Of a stretch of DNA of 64,000 nt, positions 1-9,165 are shown in pieces (the first letter of the stretch is position 1; every line of letters starts with the position of its first letter). Below the pieces are notes generated by a model that was given only the letters and a program-made list of their open reading frames with translations, was not told the DNA's origin and searched no databases. Source of the DNA: Armatimonadota bacterium (GTDB lineage: Bacteria; Armatimonadota; Fimbriimonadia; Fimbriimonadales; Fimbriimonadaceae); NCBI GenBank assembly GCA_037138755.1, contig JBAXHT010000004.1, positions 62,001 through 126,000 of the forward strand, in the 5' to 3' direction. The translations under genes and the position numbers were made by a program.

Positions 1-848
1 ATTACCAAGACTCCGGTGAAGTTCAGCCCAAGACCATTCTCGAACAGAGGCTTCAGGAATTCTAGACGCAAGCTGTAGAACACAAAGATTGTGGCGATGC
101 TGCTTGCGGTGGCAAGGAATGAAGCCGAAGCTAACGCGAAGAGCTTACCAAGGGCAACTTGTTTACGGGCGACTGGGCTGATCAGGAGAGTCTCTAGCGT
201 CTGACGCTCCTTCTCGCCAGCGACCATGTCGCTAGCCGAGCTCATGGCCCCGTAGAACGCCCAAATCACGATCAGATAGGGAAGTAGTTGGACGAGGAAT
301 TCGTTGGTGTTCGTGTCTCCGACCTTGACTTCCTTTCGCTCAACGCTGAGGGGTTTGAGCATCGCCTTGTCGATCTGCTTCTCCTCGAAGAGTTTGCCGA
401 CGATGGCCTCGTTCATGGCACCCATCGACTTCTCGATCACGCTGAGGGCAATTTGGGCTTTCTGCTCAGAAGGGTCAAAGTACGCGGGGAGCTTGAACGG
501 CTTGTTTGACGCTAGAGCGGACTCCATTCCGTTTCCAAAGTCGAGGGCAAGGCGGACATCGCCTTTCTTGATTTTCGCTTCAGCATCAGCGACTGAAGGC
601 AATTCCTTGACGGTCATTCCGCCTTTCTCCAGTGCCTTAATGAATCCATCGGTGGCGGCGTCGTGTTTCGGGACGATGGCGTGGACAGTCGTCTTGGTCG
701 CTTTGCCGATGCTTGAGAAGATCAAGCCGAACAGCATAAACATCAACGCAACCGAGAAGATTGGGCCGATGAACATGGCTGAGCGCACCCGCTTGTCGCG
801 GAGCATTTCGCGCATTTCTTTGCGGTAGACGGTGAGAATTGGGTTCAT
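1..848 (-). CDS. ABC-2 type exporter permease, NatB-like (3' part missing)
   Basis: Membrane subunit of an ABC exporter, most like NatB, which with NatA forms a Na+/drug efflux pump. The frame is open from the ATG at 848 to the left edge, so the C-terminus is missing. It begins MNPILTVYRKEMREMLRD, has a first membrane helix at about residues 26-48, a long polar extracytoplasmic segment to about residue 185, a second helix, and the family stretch GEKERQTLETLLISP at about residue 209. Its ATG overlaps the stop of the ATPase gene as ATGA (845-848), so the two are probably translationally coupled. The substrate cannot be read from the sequence. Confidence 0.88.
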   Translation of the reverse strand, partial: MNPILTVYRKEMREMLRDKRVRSAMFIGPIFSVALMFMLFGLIFSSIGKATKTTVHAIVPKHDAATDGFIKALEKGGMTVKELPSVADAEAKIKKGDVRLALDFGNGMESALASNKPFKLPAYFDPSEQKAQIALSVIEKSMGAMNEAIVGKLFEEKQIDKAMLKPLSVERKEVKVGDTNTNEFLVQLLPYLIVIWAFYGAMSSASDMVAGEKERQTLETLLISPVARKQVALGKLFALASASFLATASSIATIFVFYSLRLEFLKPLFENGLGLNFTGVLV

Positions 849-1594
849 GCCACCACCTCCCGGCTGTAACCGACGACATTCAAAAAGGCCTTCTCCAAAC
901 TGCTCTCTCCGGTTTGAGCCTTGAGCGCTTCAATCGAGCCCTGGCCCTTGAGTTCGCCGTCGTGGATACAAACTATGTGATCGCATAGACGTTCCACCTC
1001 GCTCATGATGTGCGTGCAGTAGATGATCGTCTTGCCTCGCTCGCGCTCTTGCTCCACAAAACGCATGACATCCTGGCTCATCACGACATCGAGGCCGCTG
1101 GTGGGTTCGTCGAAGAACAGCACTTGGGGATCATGGATCAGCGTCCGAGCGATGTTGACTCGCTGTTTCTGTCCGGTACTGAGTTTATCGCAGAGGCCGT
1201 CGGCGTACGAGCCAATATCTAAGCGTGAGATGAGTTCATCCACTTTCGACTTGAGTGTCGCGCCCTGCAACCCGTAGAGTTCTCCAAAGTAGGCGAGAAT
1301 TTCCCGGGGGGACATCCGCCCATATAGGGCGGTTGAAGTAGACATGAACCCGATGCTCCGCCGGACCTCGGTGGGCTGCTTGACGATGTCAAAATCATTG
1401 ACCCAGGCGCGTCCGCCTGACGGAGTGAGAACCGTGGAAAGCATCCTAAGCAGGGTCGATTTGCCTGCGCCGTTCTTTCCGAGTAACCCTACTATTTGGC
1501 CCGCGTTCGCTTCAAACGTGGCATCTTGGACGGCTTTCACGTCGCCACGTTTGGGGTCGATGAAGACTTTTGAAAGTGACTCAGTGCGAACCAT
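845..1594 (-). CDS. ABC transporter ATP-binding protein, NatA-like
   Basis: ATPase that powers the permease encoded immediately downstream. The 249-residue protein has a full nucleotide-binding domain: Walker A GKNGAGKST near residue 40, signature LSTGQKQR, Walker B VLFFDEPT, and a switch histidine in YCTHIM. The stretch LSKVFIDPKRGDVKAVQDATFE is typical of the NatA/multidrug subgroup. The ATG is preceded by TATAAT and exactly seven bases, so the message is probably leaderless. First gene of a natA-natB operon. The family is certain; the exported substrate is not. Confidence 0.92.
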   Translation of the reverse strand: MVRTESLSKVFIDPKRGDVKAVQDATFEANAGQIVGLLGKNGAGKSTLLRMLSTVLTPSGGRAWVNDFDIVKQPTEVRRSIGFMSTSTALYGRMSPREILAYFGELYGLQGATLKSKVDELISRLDIGSYADGLCDKLSTGQKQRVNIARTLIHDPQVLFFDEPTSGLDVVMSQDVMRFVEQERERGKTIIYCTHIMSEVERLCDHIVCIHDGELKGQGSIEALKAQTGESSLEKAFLNVVGYSREVVA

Positions 1595-1601
1595 GCGAGG
1601 G

Positions 1602-1607
1602 ATTATA
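1602..1607 (-). promoter_or_regulatory. -10 element TATAAT of the natA-like gene (leaderless)
   Basis: Perfect TATAAT on the minus strand, seven bases before the ATG at 1594. Transcription would start at or next to the A of the ATG. No convincing -35 box is visible, and no Shine-Dalgarno sequence precedes this ATG. Confidence 0.6.
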
Positions 1608-1687
1608 CGTTTGCAACTCAGGTGAGGATTCGCAAGGGCTGATCAGTTGGCACAGTTTATGTCACCAGGTAACCTGATGGAGGCCGA

Positions 1688-3532
1688 TTGAAAGTGTTTT
1701 GTCTTACGAGGATAGTGGGTGGATTAGTTGCGGCGAGCCTGGCTTGTGCGGCTCTTTCTCGATCTGTATCCGCGTCCGGCAGCGCTGTTTACGTTGACGG
1801 AACTCAAGTGATCACATTCCGGGCGACTTCAAATGGAGTGAGTCCAGATCAGCTTGCGGCAAAGGCAGCTTCCCGGCTTTCGAGGGCCTCGGGAAAAGTT
1901 GCTGTGCGGAGATCCGGTGACGATTATGTCATCAAGGTTGGCGCAGACACAGTTTTGACGATCACGCGTCCGGAGGCTGTTGCTCGGGGAATTGACCGAA
2001 AGACCCTTGCCTACCGGTGGGCTGGCGAACTACAAAGAGTCCTCGTCGAGAGCAAACGTTCAGCAAATCCAAGCCAAGGGGAGATTCGATTGCCTGTCGG
2101 CGACTCCACCGCCTTATCGATACCCACGACGGTCAAGGTCACATCCTCAGATGATCGATTTCTCTCGATTAGCAAGGCCGGCTCGACGTACTATGCGACG
2201 GCGATTCGGCCAGGCACCGGATTTGTGACCATCAACAACGGAGGTGCCGTCCGCCAAGTGAGTTTCGTGTGCCGCATGACAGCGGCAAAGCTTCCAGATG
2301 CCTATGAGGCGGAGGTGACAGGTAGGCCAGCAATTCCTGGAACCGTGCGCGGTGCCATCGAAGCGGCTCTCAAGCAACAAACGAAGTTTTCACCGCTTGC
2401 AAAGCTCGAATGGAGTGTGGAGAACGTACCTGCGCTGGGAGCAGGGCTTACTGTCACAGTGCCCGTCAAGATCAACATAACCGCACCGGACACTGCTTCT
2501 CGAGCCGGGACGGTCACAGTCAAAGTATCCAACGTCACCCTAATTCCGCAGGATGAAAACGTTCTCTGGTACTGCAACGACCCGGAAAGGGTAGAAAAAC
2601 CAGGGAACCTCTTCGCGGCGACACTCGAACTCGGAAAATCGGCTCGGTATCTGTACCATCACATCAATGATTCGGCTGGTCCCCTGATTCTCAGATCGCA
2701 GATCGTCAACGACTCTGACGTAGCGGCGAAAATCGCGCTGACACCGGGTGATTCGGCTCCTGACTTCGATCCTGTAGGGGCAGGGATGCGAGCTGGAGAT
2801 TTGTTCATGCGAGCGATTCGATCAGCAAGTGGAGAAATCGTTGTGATTCCTCCGCGTTCGACGTGTCCGATCTCTTTCCGGCGACTGACTCCTCAAGCGG
2901 TGATCAGCGGGTTAGCGGCGATTCGGTTGATCGACGGTCCAGAGAAGGTCGTCGTTCGGGCTGACGCTTTCCCTCCTTACGAAGTCATTTCAAAATGGAA
3001 ACCAGCTCTTGCGAGCTCGACTCCCTGGCGAGAGGTAGGAGCGCAGCCACTAAACGATTGGGACAAGTCAAGTTACACCATCTCAGACCACATCTATCCA
3101 GACCCCATCAGAACCGAGTCTTGGGAGTATACGGTCGGTGGCCGAATGGGCGTTTTTCGCCTCGGCCAGAAGTCGATACAGCGACAGGACAGCGGCGGAA
3201 AGTTGGATGGCAATTTTGGAGTTACCGTGAACTTGGAAACCACGCTGAATAACCCAACTGACGAGACCGTGAACGTTGAGATCGCGTTCGAAACCAGCGC
3301 AGGTTATTCAGGCGGACTGTTCTTCGTCGACGACGTCTATTTGATGACGCCCAAGCTTCTCCCGAAAAAGCAAGCAAGAATCGCATTCTTCAGAATGCCA
3401 CCCGGTTCTACAAAGAAACTAAGAATCACCACGATTCCCTTGTCAGGGTCAAGCTATCCGGCAACACTTTTTGCCCGAGTGGCAAACGCTGAATCATCGG
3501 AAGGCGTGATCGATATCACCAAGCGCAGATAA
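1688..3532 (+). CDS. secreted protein of unknown function
   Basis: Not recognised as a known family. The 614-residue product starts at a TTG behind a good GGAGG ribosome site (1679-1683). It has a signal peptide (about residues 1-29, cleavage near SVSAS). The N-terminal segment AVYVDGTQVITFRATSNG, followed by an Ala-rich helix, resembles a small periplasmic module with Q/A-rich helices. The rest looks like beta-rich, Ig-like domains, so it is probably a periplasmic or surface protein. The TPR gene starts three bases after its stop, so the two are probably one operon. An 11-base palindrome, CAGGTAACCTG (1666-1676), overlaps the leader. Confidence 0.75.
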   Translation: MKVFCLTRIVGGLVAASLACAALSRSVSASGSAVYVDGTQVITFRATSNGVSPDQLAAKAASRLSRASGKVAVRRSGDDYVIKVGADTVLTITRPEAVARGIDRKTLAYRWAGELQRVLVESKRSANPSQGEIRLPVGDSTALSIPTTVKVTSSDDRFLSISKAGSTYYATAIRPGTGFVTINNGGAVRQVSFVCRMTAAKLPDAYEAEVTGRPAIPGTVRGAIEAALKQQTKFSPLAKLEWSVENVPALGAGLTVTVPVKINITAPDTASRAGTVTVKVSNVTLIPQDENVLWYCNDPERVEKPGNLFAATLELGKSARYLYHHINDSAGPLILRSQIVNDSDVAAKIALTPGDSAPDFDPVGAGMRAGDLFMRAIRSASGEIVVIPPRSTCPISFRRLTPQAVISGLAAIRLIDGPEKVVVRADAFPPYEVISKWKPALASSTPWREVGAQPLNDWDKSSYTISDHIYPDPIRTESWEYTVGGRMGVFRLGQKSIQRQDSGGKLDGNFGVTVNLETTLNNPTDETVNVEIAFETSAGYSGGLFFVDDVYLMTPKLLPKKQARIAFFRMPPGSTKKLRITTIPLSGSSYPATLFARVANAESSEGVIDITKRR

Positions 3533-3535
3533 TTT

Positions 3536-4396
3536 ATGGATGCAAACGTTAACGCAATCGCCGATTTATTCGGTGCAATCACTCTGGACCACAGCGATGA
3601 ATCGGGCCCGAGCAAGTTTGGGAACAACGCCACAGAAAGTGAGCAACTTGGGAGGATGAGCCTTGACGCAGGTAAGTACGCCGAGGCGATTGCACACTTT
3701 CAAAAGGCAGTTGAACAGAGCGAGCCAGGAGATGTGAAGAGTCGCATTGATCTTGCTGGCGCTTTTGAAGCCACTGACCAGTTTGCTGCGGCTTACCGAC
3801 AGTACGCGCGGGCGCTGGCGCAGAAGGCAGACGCCGTGGAGCCTCACGTCGGTCTCGCAGACTTGTTGAAGCGTCATGGTCGAACCTCCGAAGCGATCAG
3901 CGAGCTTCAGAAGGCTGTTGAAGCCGAGCCGAGCAATCCATACTTCAACTTAAAGATCTCCGAAGCACTTCGGTCGGCAGGATTTCCGATGAAGGCCATG
4001 GAGTTTGCCGTCAACGCTGTGGTGGCTAAGCCAGATGATTCTTACCTCCACTACTGGGTAGGCGATCTTCTGACCCAGCTTAAGCAGTATCCAGAGGCAC
4101 TTCAGTCTTTGCGGGCTGCCGTTGAATTATCTCCGGGCGACGACTTCCTGTACTTACGATGCTCGGTCGCGTTTTGGCTTTCAGACATGAAAGTTGAGGC
4201 GATCAAGGCCGTCCGTTTAGCCAGTGATCTGGAGCCTGAGAAGAACGTTTATCACGGACTGCTCGAAGAACTCTTAAGGGCAACTGGGCAGGAAGCCGAG
4301 GCCGAGTTAGAAGTTGAACGCGCAAGTCAGATGGATCGGTTTGATGAAGACCAGGTCGAGAGGATCTTGCGCGAAATGGGTTTTGACCTGGCCTAG
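3536..4396 (+). CDS. tetratricopeptide repeat protein
   Basis: A 286-residue protein with about six consecutive TPR-like helix pairs. Examples are AGKYAEAIAHFQKAVEQ near residue 45, GRTSEAISELQKAVEAEPSN near 115, and KQYPEALQSLRAAVELSPGD near 184. There is no signal peptide or membrane helix, so it is probably cytoplasmic. TPR arrays mediate protein-protein contacts; the partner is unknown. It follows the secreted protein by three bases and ends 13 bases from the convergent pseudo-caspase gene. Confidence 0.85.
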   Translation: MDANVNAIADLFGAITLDHSDESGPSKFGNNATESEQLGRMSLDAGKYAEAIAHFQKAVEQSEPGDVKSRIDLAGAFEATDQFAAAYRQYARALAQKADAVEPHVGLADLLKRHGRTSEAISELQKAVEAEPSNPYFNLKISEALRSAGFPMKAMEFAVNAVVAKPDDSYLHYWVGDLLTQLKQYPEALQSLRAAVELSPGDDFLYLRCSVAFWLSDMKVEAIKAVRLASDLEPEKNVYHGLLEELLRATGQEAEAELEVERASQMDRFDEDQVERILREMGFDLA

Positions 4397-4409
4397 TGTC
4401 GTCACTTTT

Positions 4410-5747
4410 TTAGAAGCGAGAGTCGGAAGCCAGCAACTGGAGCACTGGGAGAGTAGGAGTTTGACGAGAACCTCCACCGGAAGAACCAGTCTGGCCTCGA
4501 CGAATCTTGTAGAAGACCTGCCACCCAAACTCGGTGATCGGGATTGCGTTGGAGTGAAGCTCCGCGAAGACCTCGCTCATTGCGGAAGCAAAGATGCCGA
4601 CGTTGTTTCCATCTTTGAAGATCGAGTAAATCGTCTCACCAGGGGTTGTCGACTGCATCTGCGAAATCCGCCCTGCTTTAGGTTCTTCACTACCAAAGAA
4701 TCTTCCACCGATTGCAGATCGCGCGACTTGGTAGAACGCGAATACGGCGATTCCTTTCTCGACGAATGGTCGATAAACTTCGGTTTTTGCGACCATCGAG
4801 GAAGTGTCGGTTGCCAGTTGAGTGTCCGCGCCTGCAAGCCAGTCACGATTGTCAATGTTCGCGCCAGCGCCCGTGAAGAAGAACATCAGAGTCGATTCCG
4901 CCGGCATTTTCGCGGCGAGTGCCGCGGAAGCGGTCTTGATTTGTTCCGCTGAGGCATTGGAAACCACCATCACATTTGCGGCATCGTATCCGGCATTGGC
5001 TGTAATCGAATCCTTAAGCAGGTTTGCGTCGTTGGTTGCGTGGCTAATCTGGAAGCCAGGTAGCTTGTTGTCCCCGTTTGCAATGATGAGAGCGTATTTC
5101 TTGGGGTTAACTGCCACGGGACCGACCTTGAGTGGCTGCTTAGGAACAACTCCTGTCATGTTGCTTGCGTCAACTACTGCGACCACACCCTGTGAGTTGC
5201 CAGTTGGCATCATGCTCTGTGACATCGCCGAAACTTCCTCTGGAGCCATAACCTCGGCATCGACCTTCCAGTTGGCCTTCTCTGCCTGTTTCCCAAGACC
5301 CTGCAACTTCTCAGTCTGGTTTGCTCGAGAGTACAGCGCAGCGAGGAAATACAGCGATTCTTTGCTCACCTGCTTCTTCTTTAAGAGTCCTTCTAATTCA
5401 TCCTGCGCCGTCTTTAGGTGTATCGAGGCAGCATCCCCTTTGGCACTCATTCCGAGCTTGTAGGATGCGTATGCAGAGAGAAAGTTTGGAGAGTAAGGTG
5501 CTCCACCACGCCATTTTCGAGCATCCGTGACGGGTCCTGGAAGGTTTGTTGGACCTGATACATCGTCGGGACGGTTTGCACGAGCTTTCTGGAACTCTTT
5601 TCGAGCACTTGCCCAATCTCCAGCTTTTGCCGCCTTTAGTCCGGCTTCATAGGCCGAAGTCCAAGACTGACCCATTGCCGAAGCGATGAGTGCAAGCCCC
5701 AAAATTCCAGTCGTAAAAAATCGCATGCGCATTGTCCTATTTATCAA
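4410..5747 (-). CDS. secreted caspase-fold protein, catalytic dyad lost (pseudo-caspase)
   Basis: A 445-residue protein with a signal peptide (residues 1-26, ending ASAMG), a TPR-like N-terminal half (about 30-160) and a caspase/metacaspase p20-like C-terminal half from about residue 215. KKYALIIANGDNKLPGF matches the first p20 strand and NDANLLKDSI the following helix. At the catalytic His site the usual YSGHG is FTGAG. At the catalytic Cys site the usual DACRSG is FYQVARSAIGG. Both catalytic residues are therefore missing, which suggests a binding rather than protease role. It overlaps the upstream outer-membrane gene by 11 bases, so co-expression is likely. An alternative start lies at 5732. 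Confidence 0.78.
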   Translation of the reverse strand: MINRTMRMRFFTTGILGLALIASAMGQSWTSAYEAGLKAAKAGDWASARKEFQKARANRPDDVSGPTNLPGPVTDARKWRGGAPYSPNFLSAYASYKLGMSAKGDAASIHLKTAQDELEGLLKKKQVSKESLYFLAALYSRANQTEKLQGLGKQAEKANWKVDAEVMAPEEVSAMSQSMMPTGNSQGVVAVVDASNMTGVVPKQPLKVGPVAVNPKKYALIIANGDNKLPGFQISHATNDANLLKDSITANAGYDAANVMVVSNASAEQIKTASAALAAKMPAESTLMFFFTGAGANIDNRDWLAGADTQLATDTSSMVAKTEVYRPFVEKGIAVFAFYQVARSAIGGRFFGSEEPKAGRISQMQSTTPGETIYSIFKDGNNVGIFASAMSEVFAELHSNAIPITEFGWQVFYKIRRGQTGSSGGGSRQTPTLPVLQLLASDSRF

Positions 5748-6840
5748 ATCGGTAGCTGAAGGTGAAAGCTATATCCTTTCCGCCTGTTTTCGGAAATGCA
5801 TAGTTTAAATCGAGGGCCCAAGGTTGGCTGTTTGGCCGATAGCCAAGACCAAACGTGAAGCCGTTTCGGCTATTGAAGGCGTCTCCACCGTCCGGAGAGG
5901 TCATGTAACCGACCCGTAGCGGCAGAGTGTAGCCCTCGCGGTTGAGTCCAAGTTCTGCTCCGATACCGAGGGTCGTTTGCGAGCTTCGAGAGAGGAGCCC
6001 ACTTCCCGATCCTCCGAAGAAGTGGTTGAGCTGAACGCCGGAGAGCAAGTAGTCACTGCCGCCACGGAATCCATCAACTCTTCGGGCAACACCAAGCGAG
6101 AGCTGGCCCGGAACGGTTTCGTAGGCTGACTTGACTACGTCGCTACCTTGAAGCTTGATCGGTGTCCTCAGGCTAACTCCGTAAGAGCCACTACCGTTAT
6201 TACGCTGGATTCCCACTACGAGACCCACGCCATATGCGTTCGCCTTGTTATCAGTGTCGATCAGGACTGAACCGCCAGGGATGAAGCCAAGTTGTCGGTT
6301 CTGGAAGTTAACGTCGGCAAAGGTGAGTCCGTAGCCGCTTGAGTTCGTACCTTCTTCGTTAGCCTTGCCCAGCGCAACCGTGTAAAAGCTGGTTTTGACA
6401 TCAAGCAGCTCGGAGTACGTCACGTTTGTTAGCGCGCCGGAGGTCAGTCCGGTGCCCCCACGGAAGTCGCTGATGTAGCCGCCGACTTGATAGCTAACTC
6501 CGATGGTACGACCGCCCTTTAGAGGAATGGCATAGCCGAGGTGTGTGAGTTGACTTTTGCCACCGTCGCCATCGGTCGAAGCAAAGGGAGAGTTCAGATT
6601 GCCAGAAAGGGAAGTGAAACTCGTTGGCATGTTTCGGAATGCCAAGCCATAGCTTTTGGTAGAAACATATCCGAGTCCCGCTGGGTTATTGAGAATGCTA
6701 AAGGTGTCGGCACCAGTAGCCCCAAATGCTCCGAATGAGCGGCTACCAGCATCAAAAGTATTAAGCAAGTCTGGAATCTGCGCGACAGAAATCGCCGTGA
6801 GCGACCCAAGCAACAGCGACGTTGAAAATAGTTTATTCAT
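5737..6840 (-). CDS. outer-membrane beta-barrel protein, PorV/UPF0164-like
   Basis: A 367-residue protein with a signal peptide (about 1-20, cleavage near SVAQ). The N-terminal motif, SRSFGAFGAT followed by FSILNNPAGLGYV, is the hallmark seen in the PorV/PorQ/UPF0164 outer-membrane families. The rest alternates Gly/aromatic beta-strands and ends in an aromatic-containing strand (AFTFSYRFDK), as expected of an outer-membrane barrel. It lies 23 bases after the Ig-like gene and overlaps the pseudo-caspase gene. Its cargo or partner is inferred only from this context. Confidence 0.78.
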   Translation of the reverse strand: MNKLFSTSLLLGSLTAISVAQIPDLLNTFDAGSRSFGAFGATGADTFSILNNPAGLGYVSTKSYGLAFRNMPTSFTSLSGNLNSPFASTDGDGGKSQLTHLGYAIPLKGGRTIGVSYQVGGYISDFRGGTGLTSGALTNVTYSELLDVKTSFYTVALGKANEEGTNSSGYGLTFADVNFQNRQLGFIPGGSVLIDTDNKANAYGVGLVVGIQRNNGSGSYGVSLRTPIKLQGSDVVKSAYETVPGQLSLGVARRVDGFRGGSDYLLSGVQLNHFFGGSGSGLLSRSSQTTLGIGAELGLNREGYTLPLRVGYMTSPDGGDAFNSRNGFTFGLGYRPNSQPWALDLNYAFPKTGGKDIAFTFSYRFDK

Positions 6841-6863
6841 GATTACAAAGGGTAAGGACGGTT

Positions 6864-7847
6864 TTAGCCGTTGACACGCACCAAGACTTCTTGTCGGACG
6901 GCGACATTCCCGGCTTTATCTAATGCAGTTGCGATGACCTTATAAGTCGAAGGAAATCCGCTCCGCCAGCGAAGCTTTCCTGTATAACGCCAAGTGTTGT
7001 TGCCAATGTCCGTGAATGACTGTCGGGCAACACGGGTCACAAACGTGCCGTCGGTGCGCTGAATGATCACATCAACTCCGGTGACGGCTACGGCCGAAGC
7101 GAATTGATCCGAGATGTCGACGATAACCGTGACATCAGCTCTGGATCGAATTGGTGTTGAAGCGTTAGGAAACTGAATGGTTGCGGTTGGAGCGCGGCGG
7201 TCAACGGTGACGGGAATCGAAAAGTTCAGGGCGTTATCGGCTTGATCCTTCGCGCTGAGAGCAATGTTTTGCGGTCCGTCATTGTCCAGGGTTGTCGAAT
7301 TCCAGTCCAACGAAAACTCAGTTGTGGTGCCCGTGTTGTTCGCGATGTCACTGCCGCCAACGGTGATTCGCCAATCCTTCATGTTATCTTCGAGGAGCTT
7401 GAAGCGAATAGGAACAAGCCCCTTTACGAACGAGTTTTGTGCTGGTCTGTATTCCAGGAGTTTAGGGAGCTTGGTATCCACTTTGACTGCCAAGTTCACA
7501 GGTGCGTAAGTCTTGCCTGGCTCTGTTGCGGTGACTTGAATCGTGTAGTCGCCCTGAGGTGCGTTCGTCGCAAATGTCAGGTTGAGAGATCCTGAAAACT
7601 CGCCATTTACGAAAGGAGTAACGTTTGTGCTGACTGTTGACGACCCGGAAGGGCTCGTCACGGTCGCAACGACAGTAAGCTCGACGGAAGCTCCCTTGCC
7701 ATTAAAGGACAAAGTTTTGTTTCCGTTGAGCCAGTCACCGTTTGTGGGAGACGTCACGTTGAATGTCGTCTGGCTGAACCCAAGGGCACCGAGGGTGAGA
7801 CACAACAAAACCGTAATCGACCGTAGAGAATTCACAGTAATCACCAA
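6864..7847 (-). CDS. secreted protein with Ig-like domains
   Basis: A 327-residue protein with a signal peptide (about 1-26, ending LGFSQ) and about three Ig-like beta-sandwich units (roughly 28-125, 126-220 and 221-327). These include SPTNGDWLNGN, DTKLPKLLEYRPAQNSFVKG and DRRAPTATIQFPNASTPIRS, typical of bacterial adhesion or surface Ig modules. The start is a TTG five bases after the HAD gene; GTG codons at 7844 and 7835 are alternatives. Second gene of the four-gene leftward run. A structural extracellular role is inferred. Confidence 0.75.
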   Translation of the reverse strand: MVITVNSLRSITVLLCLTLGALGFSQTTFNVTSPTNGDWLNGNKTLSFNGKGASVELTVVATVTSPSGSSTVSTNVTPFVNGEFSGSLNLTFATNAPQGDYTIQVTATEPGKTYAPVNLAVKVDTKLPKLLEYRPAQNSFVKGLVPIRFKLLEDNMKDWRITVGGSDIANNTGTTTEFSLDWNSTTLDNDGPQNIALSAKDQADNALNFSIPVTVDRRAPTATIQFPNASTPIRSRADVTVIVDISDQFASAVAVTGVDVIIQRTDGTFVTRVARQSFTDIGNNTWRYTGKLRWRSGFPSTYKVIATALDKAGNVAVRQEVLVRVNG

Positions 7848-7852
7848 ACTAC

Positions 7853-8650
7853 CTAAGGTTGTAGCACATAGCGGGCGATGAACTCACCTACTCCGCCTTC
7901 TTCGTTGCTACTTACCGTATATGTTGCAAGCTTTTTGACTTCCGGAAGCGCATTTCCGACTGCCCCCGAGAGACCGGCAAGCTGGATCATCTCAATATCA
8001 TTGCGATAGTCGCCGATTGCTGCGATTTCAGAGTGCTCAAAGCCGAAGTGCCGACACAGATGTGTCAGGCCCGAGCCCTTGTTCACATGCTGGGGCATGA
8101 TCTCCAGGTATCGGGGAGCGGATTCCGTCACGTCGGCAGCGAGGTTATGGAGGAGCGGCTCGAGTTCTGCACGTAGGCCGGGAACAGTCTCGGCGTCAGC
8201 AATGTACACCAGCTTAAAAACTGGCATATCGAGCACCTGCTCTGGGGTTCGGATCTCGATGGGGATACCTTTCACAAGTTCCCGATACTCGTCGAGATAT
8301 TCTGATTCCCGAAGCGCGTATGTTCCGTCCGTTGAATAGCAACTGAGGTGGAGCCCTTTTGAAACTGCAAAGTTGAGCGCAGCCTGTTTCACCTTGCGAT
8401 CCAAGCGCTCTTTGGCTACCGATGCTGAGGACGCCCATACGTCAGCCCCGTTTGTTGCCACAGCGGAACTCACTTTCATAAAGCCATCCAGGACTTTTCG
8501 GATGCTCTGAATCGATCTCCCGGAAGCAATAACGACCCGAACCCCTGCTTCTTCTGCCTTCGCCAGTTGCTCTAATGCATAGGGATGGGGTGTGTGGTCT
8601 GCTCGCAATAAGGTTCCGTCGAGATCGATGGCGAGCAGTTTGATGTGCAT
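7853..8650 (-). CDS. HAD-superfamily phosphatase, Cof subfamily
   Basis: A cytoplasmic phosphatase, probably acting on sugar phosphates or flavin/nucleotide phosphates, as Cof-type HAD enzymes do. It begins MHIKLLAIDLDGTLL, which contains the nucleophile motif DLDGT. Motif II is VIASGRS, and the C-terminal KGSGLTHLCRHFG and AIGDYRNDIEMI supply motifs III and IV. A TTG at 8698 would add 16 residues with no homology, so I chose the ATG at 8650. It is divergent from cheW, with 50 bases between. The substrate is not predictable. Confidence 0.88.
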   Translation of the reverse strand: MHIKLLAIDLDGTLLRADHTPHPYALEQLAKAEEAGVRVVIASGRSIQSIRKVLDGFMKVSSAVATNGADVWASSASVAKERLDRKVKQAALNFAVSKGLHLSCYSTDGTYALRESEYLDEYRELVKGIPIEIRTPEQVLDMPVFKLVYIADAETVPGLRAELEPLLHNLAADVTESAPRYLEIMPQHVNKGSGLTHLCRHFGFEHSEIAAIGDYRNDIEMIQLAGLSGAVGNALPEVKKLATYTVSSNEEGGVGEFIARYVLQP

Positions 8651-8700
8651 TTTCCTAGTAAAGATGGCAGCGTGACATACCAAAGATTCAACTACCAACT

Positions 8701-9165
8701 ATGTCAGAAGTCGCAGTTCTCGAAGACGATTTGATGCTACCCGAGCAGAAACTCGTGCGATTCCAACTTGGCGAGGAGCATTTTGCTTTCAGCGTCGACT
8801 CCGTCACCGGCATAATCCGATGGCGCGAAGTAACCCCTCTGCCGACGCAATCTCCGCACCTGCTCGGGCTGGCAAATCTACGAGGACGGACTCTACCAAT
8901 TTCAGATCTGCGGGTTCGGCTAGGGATTCCGTCCGAACTTGCCTTAGAAGATGGATACGTGATCGTTACAGAGAACGAGCACGGCTCGGTTGGCTTCCTG
9001 GTCGACGATGTAGCCGAAGTGATCACGATCACCGAGACGGACATTCAGGAAGGCGTCTCTGAATCGAATTCGGTGCTCAGTTCAATGGTTCGAGGGATCG
9101 TGAATCTGGACAACACATTAATTTCGATTGTGGACATGAACAGTTTGGTTGGGGTGAGCGAATGA
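8701..9165 (+). CDS. cheW: chemotaxis coupling protein CheW
   Basis: A 154-residue single CheW domain that links chemoreceptors to CheA at the inner membrane. Recognisable features are KLVRFQLGEEHFAFSVD, the VTPLPTQSPHLLGLANLRGR receptor-binding region, and DDVAEVITI. Its stop overlaps the cheA start as ATGA (9162-9165), so the two are translationally coupled. No receptor gene is present in the window. Confidence 0.93.
   Translation: MSEVAVLEDDLMLPEQKLVRFQLGEEHFAFSVDSVTGIIRWREVTPLPTQSPHLLGLANLRGRTLPISDLRVRLGIPSELALEDGYVIVTENEHGSVGFLVDDVAEVITITETDIQEGVSESNSVLSSMVRGIVNLDNTLISIVDMNSLVGVSE

Noticed and set aside
4410-8650. Type IX secretion system
   Set aside because: Only a PorV-like barrel and an inactive caspase-fold protein are present; no PorK/L/M/N, Sov or C-terminal sorting domains are seen.
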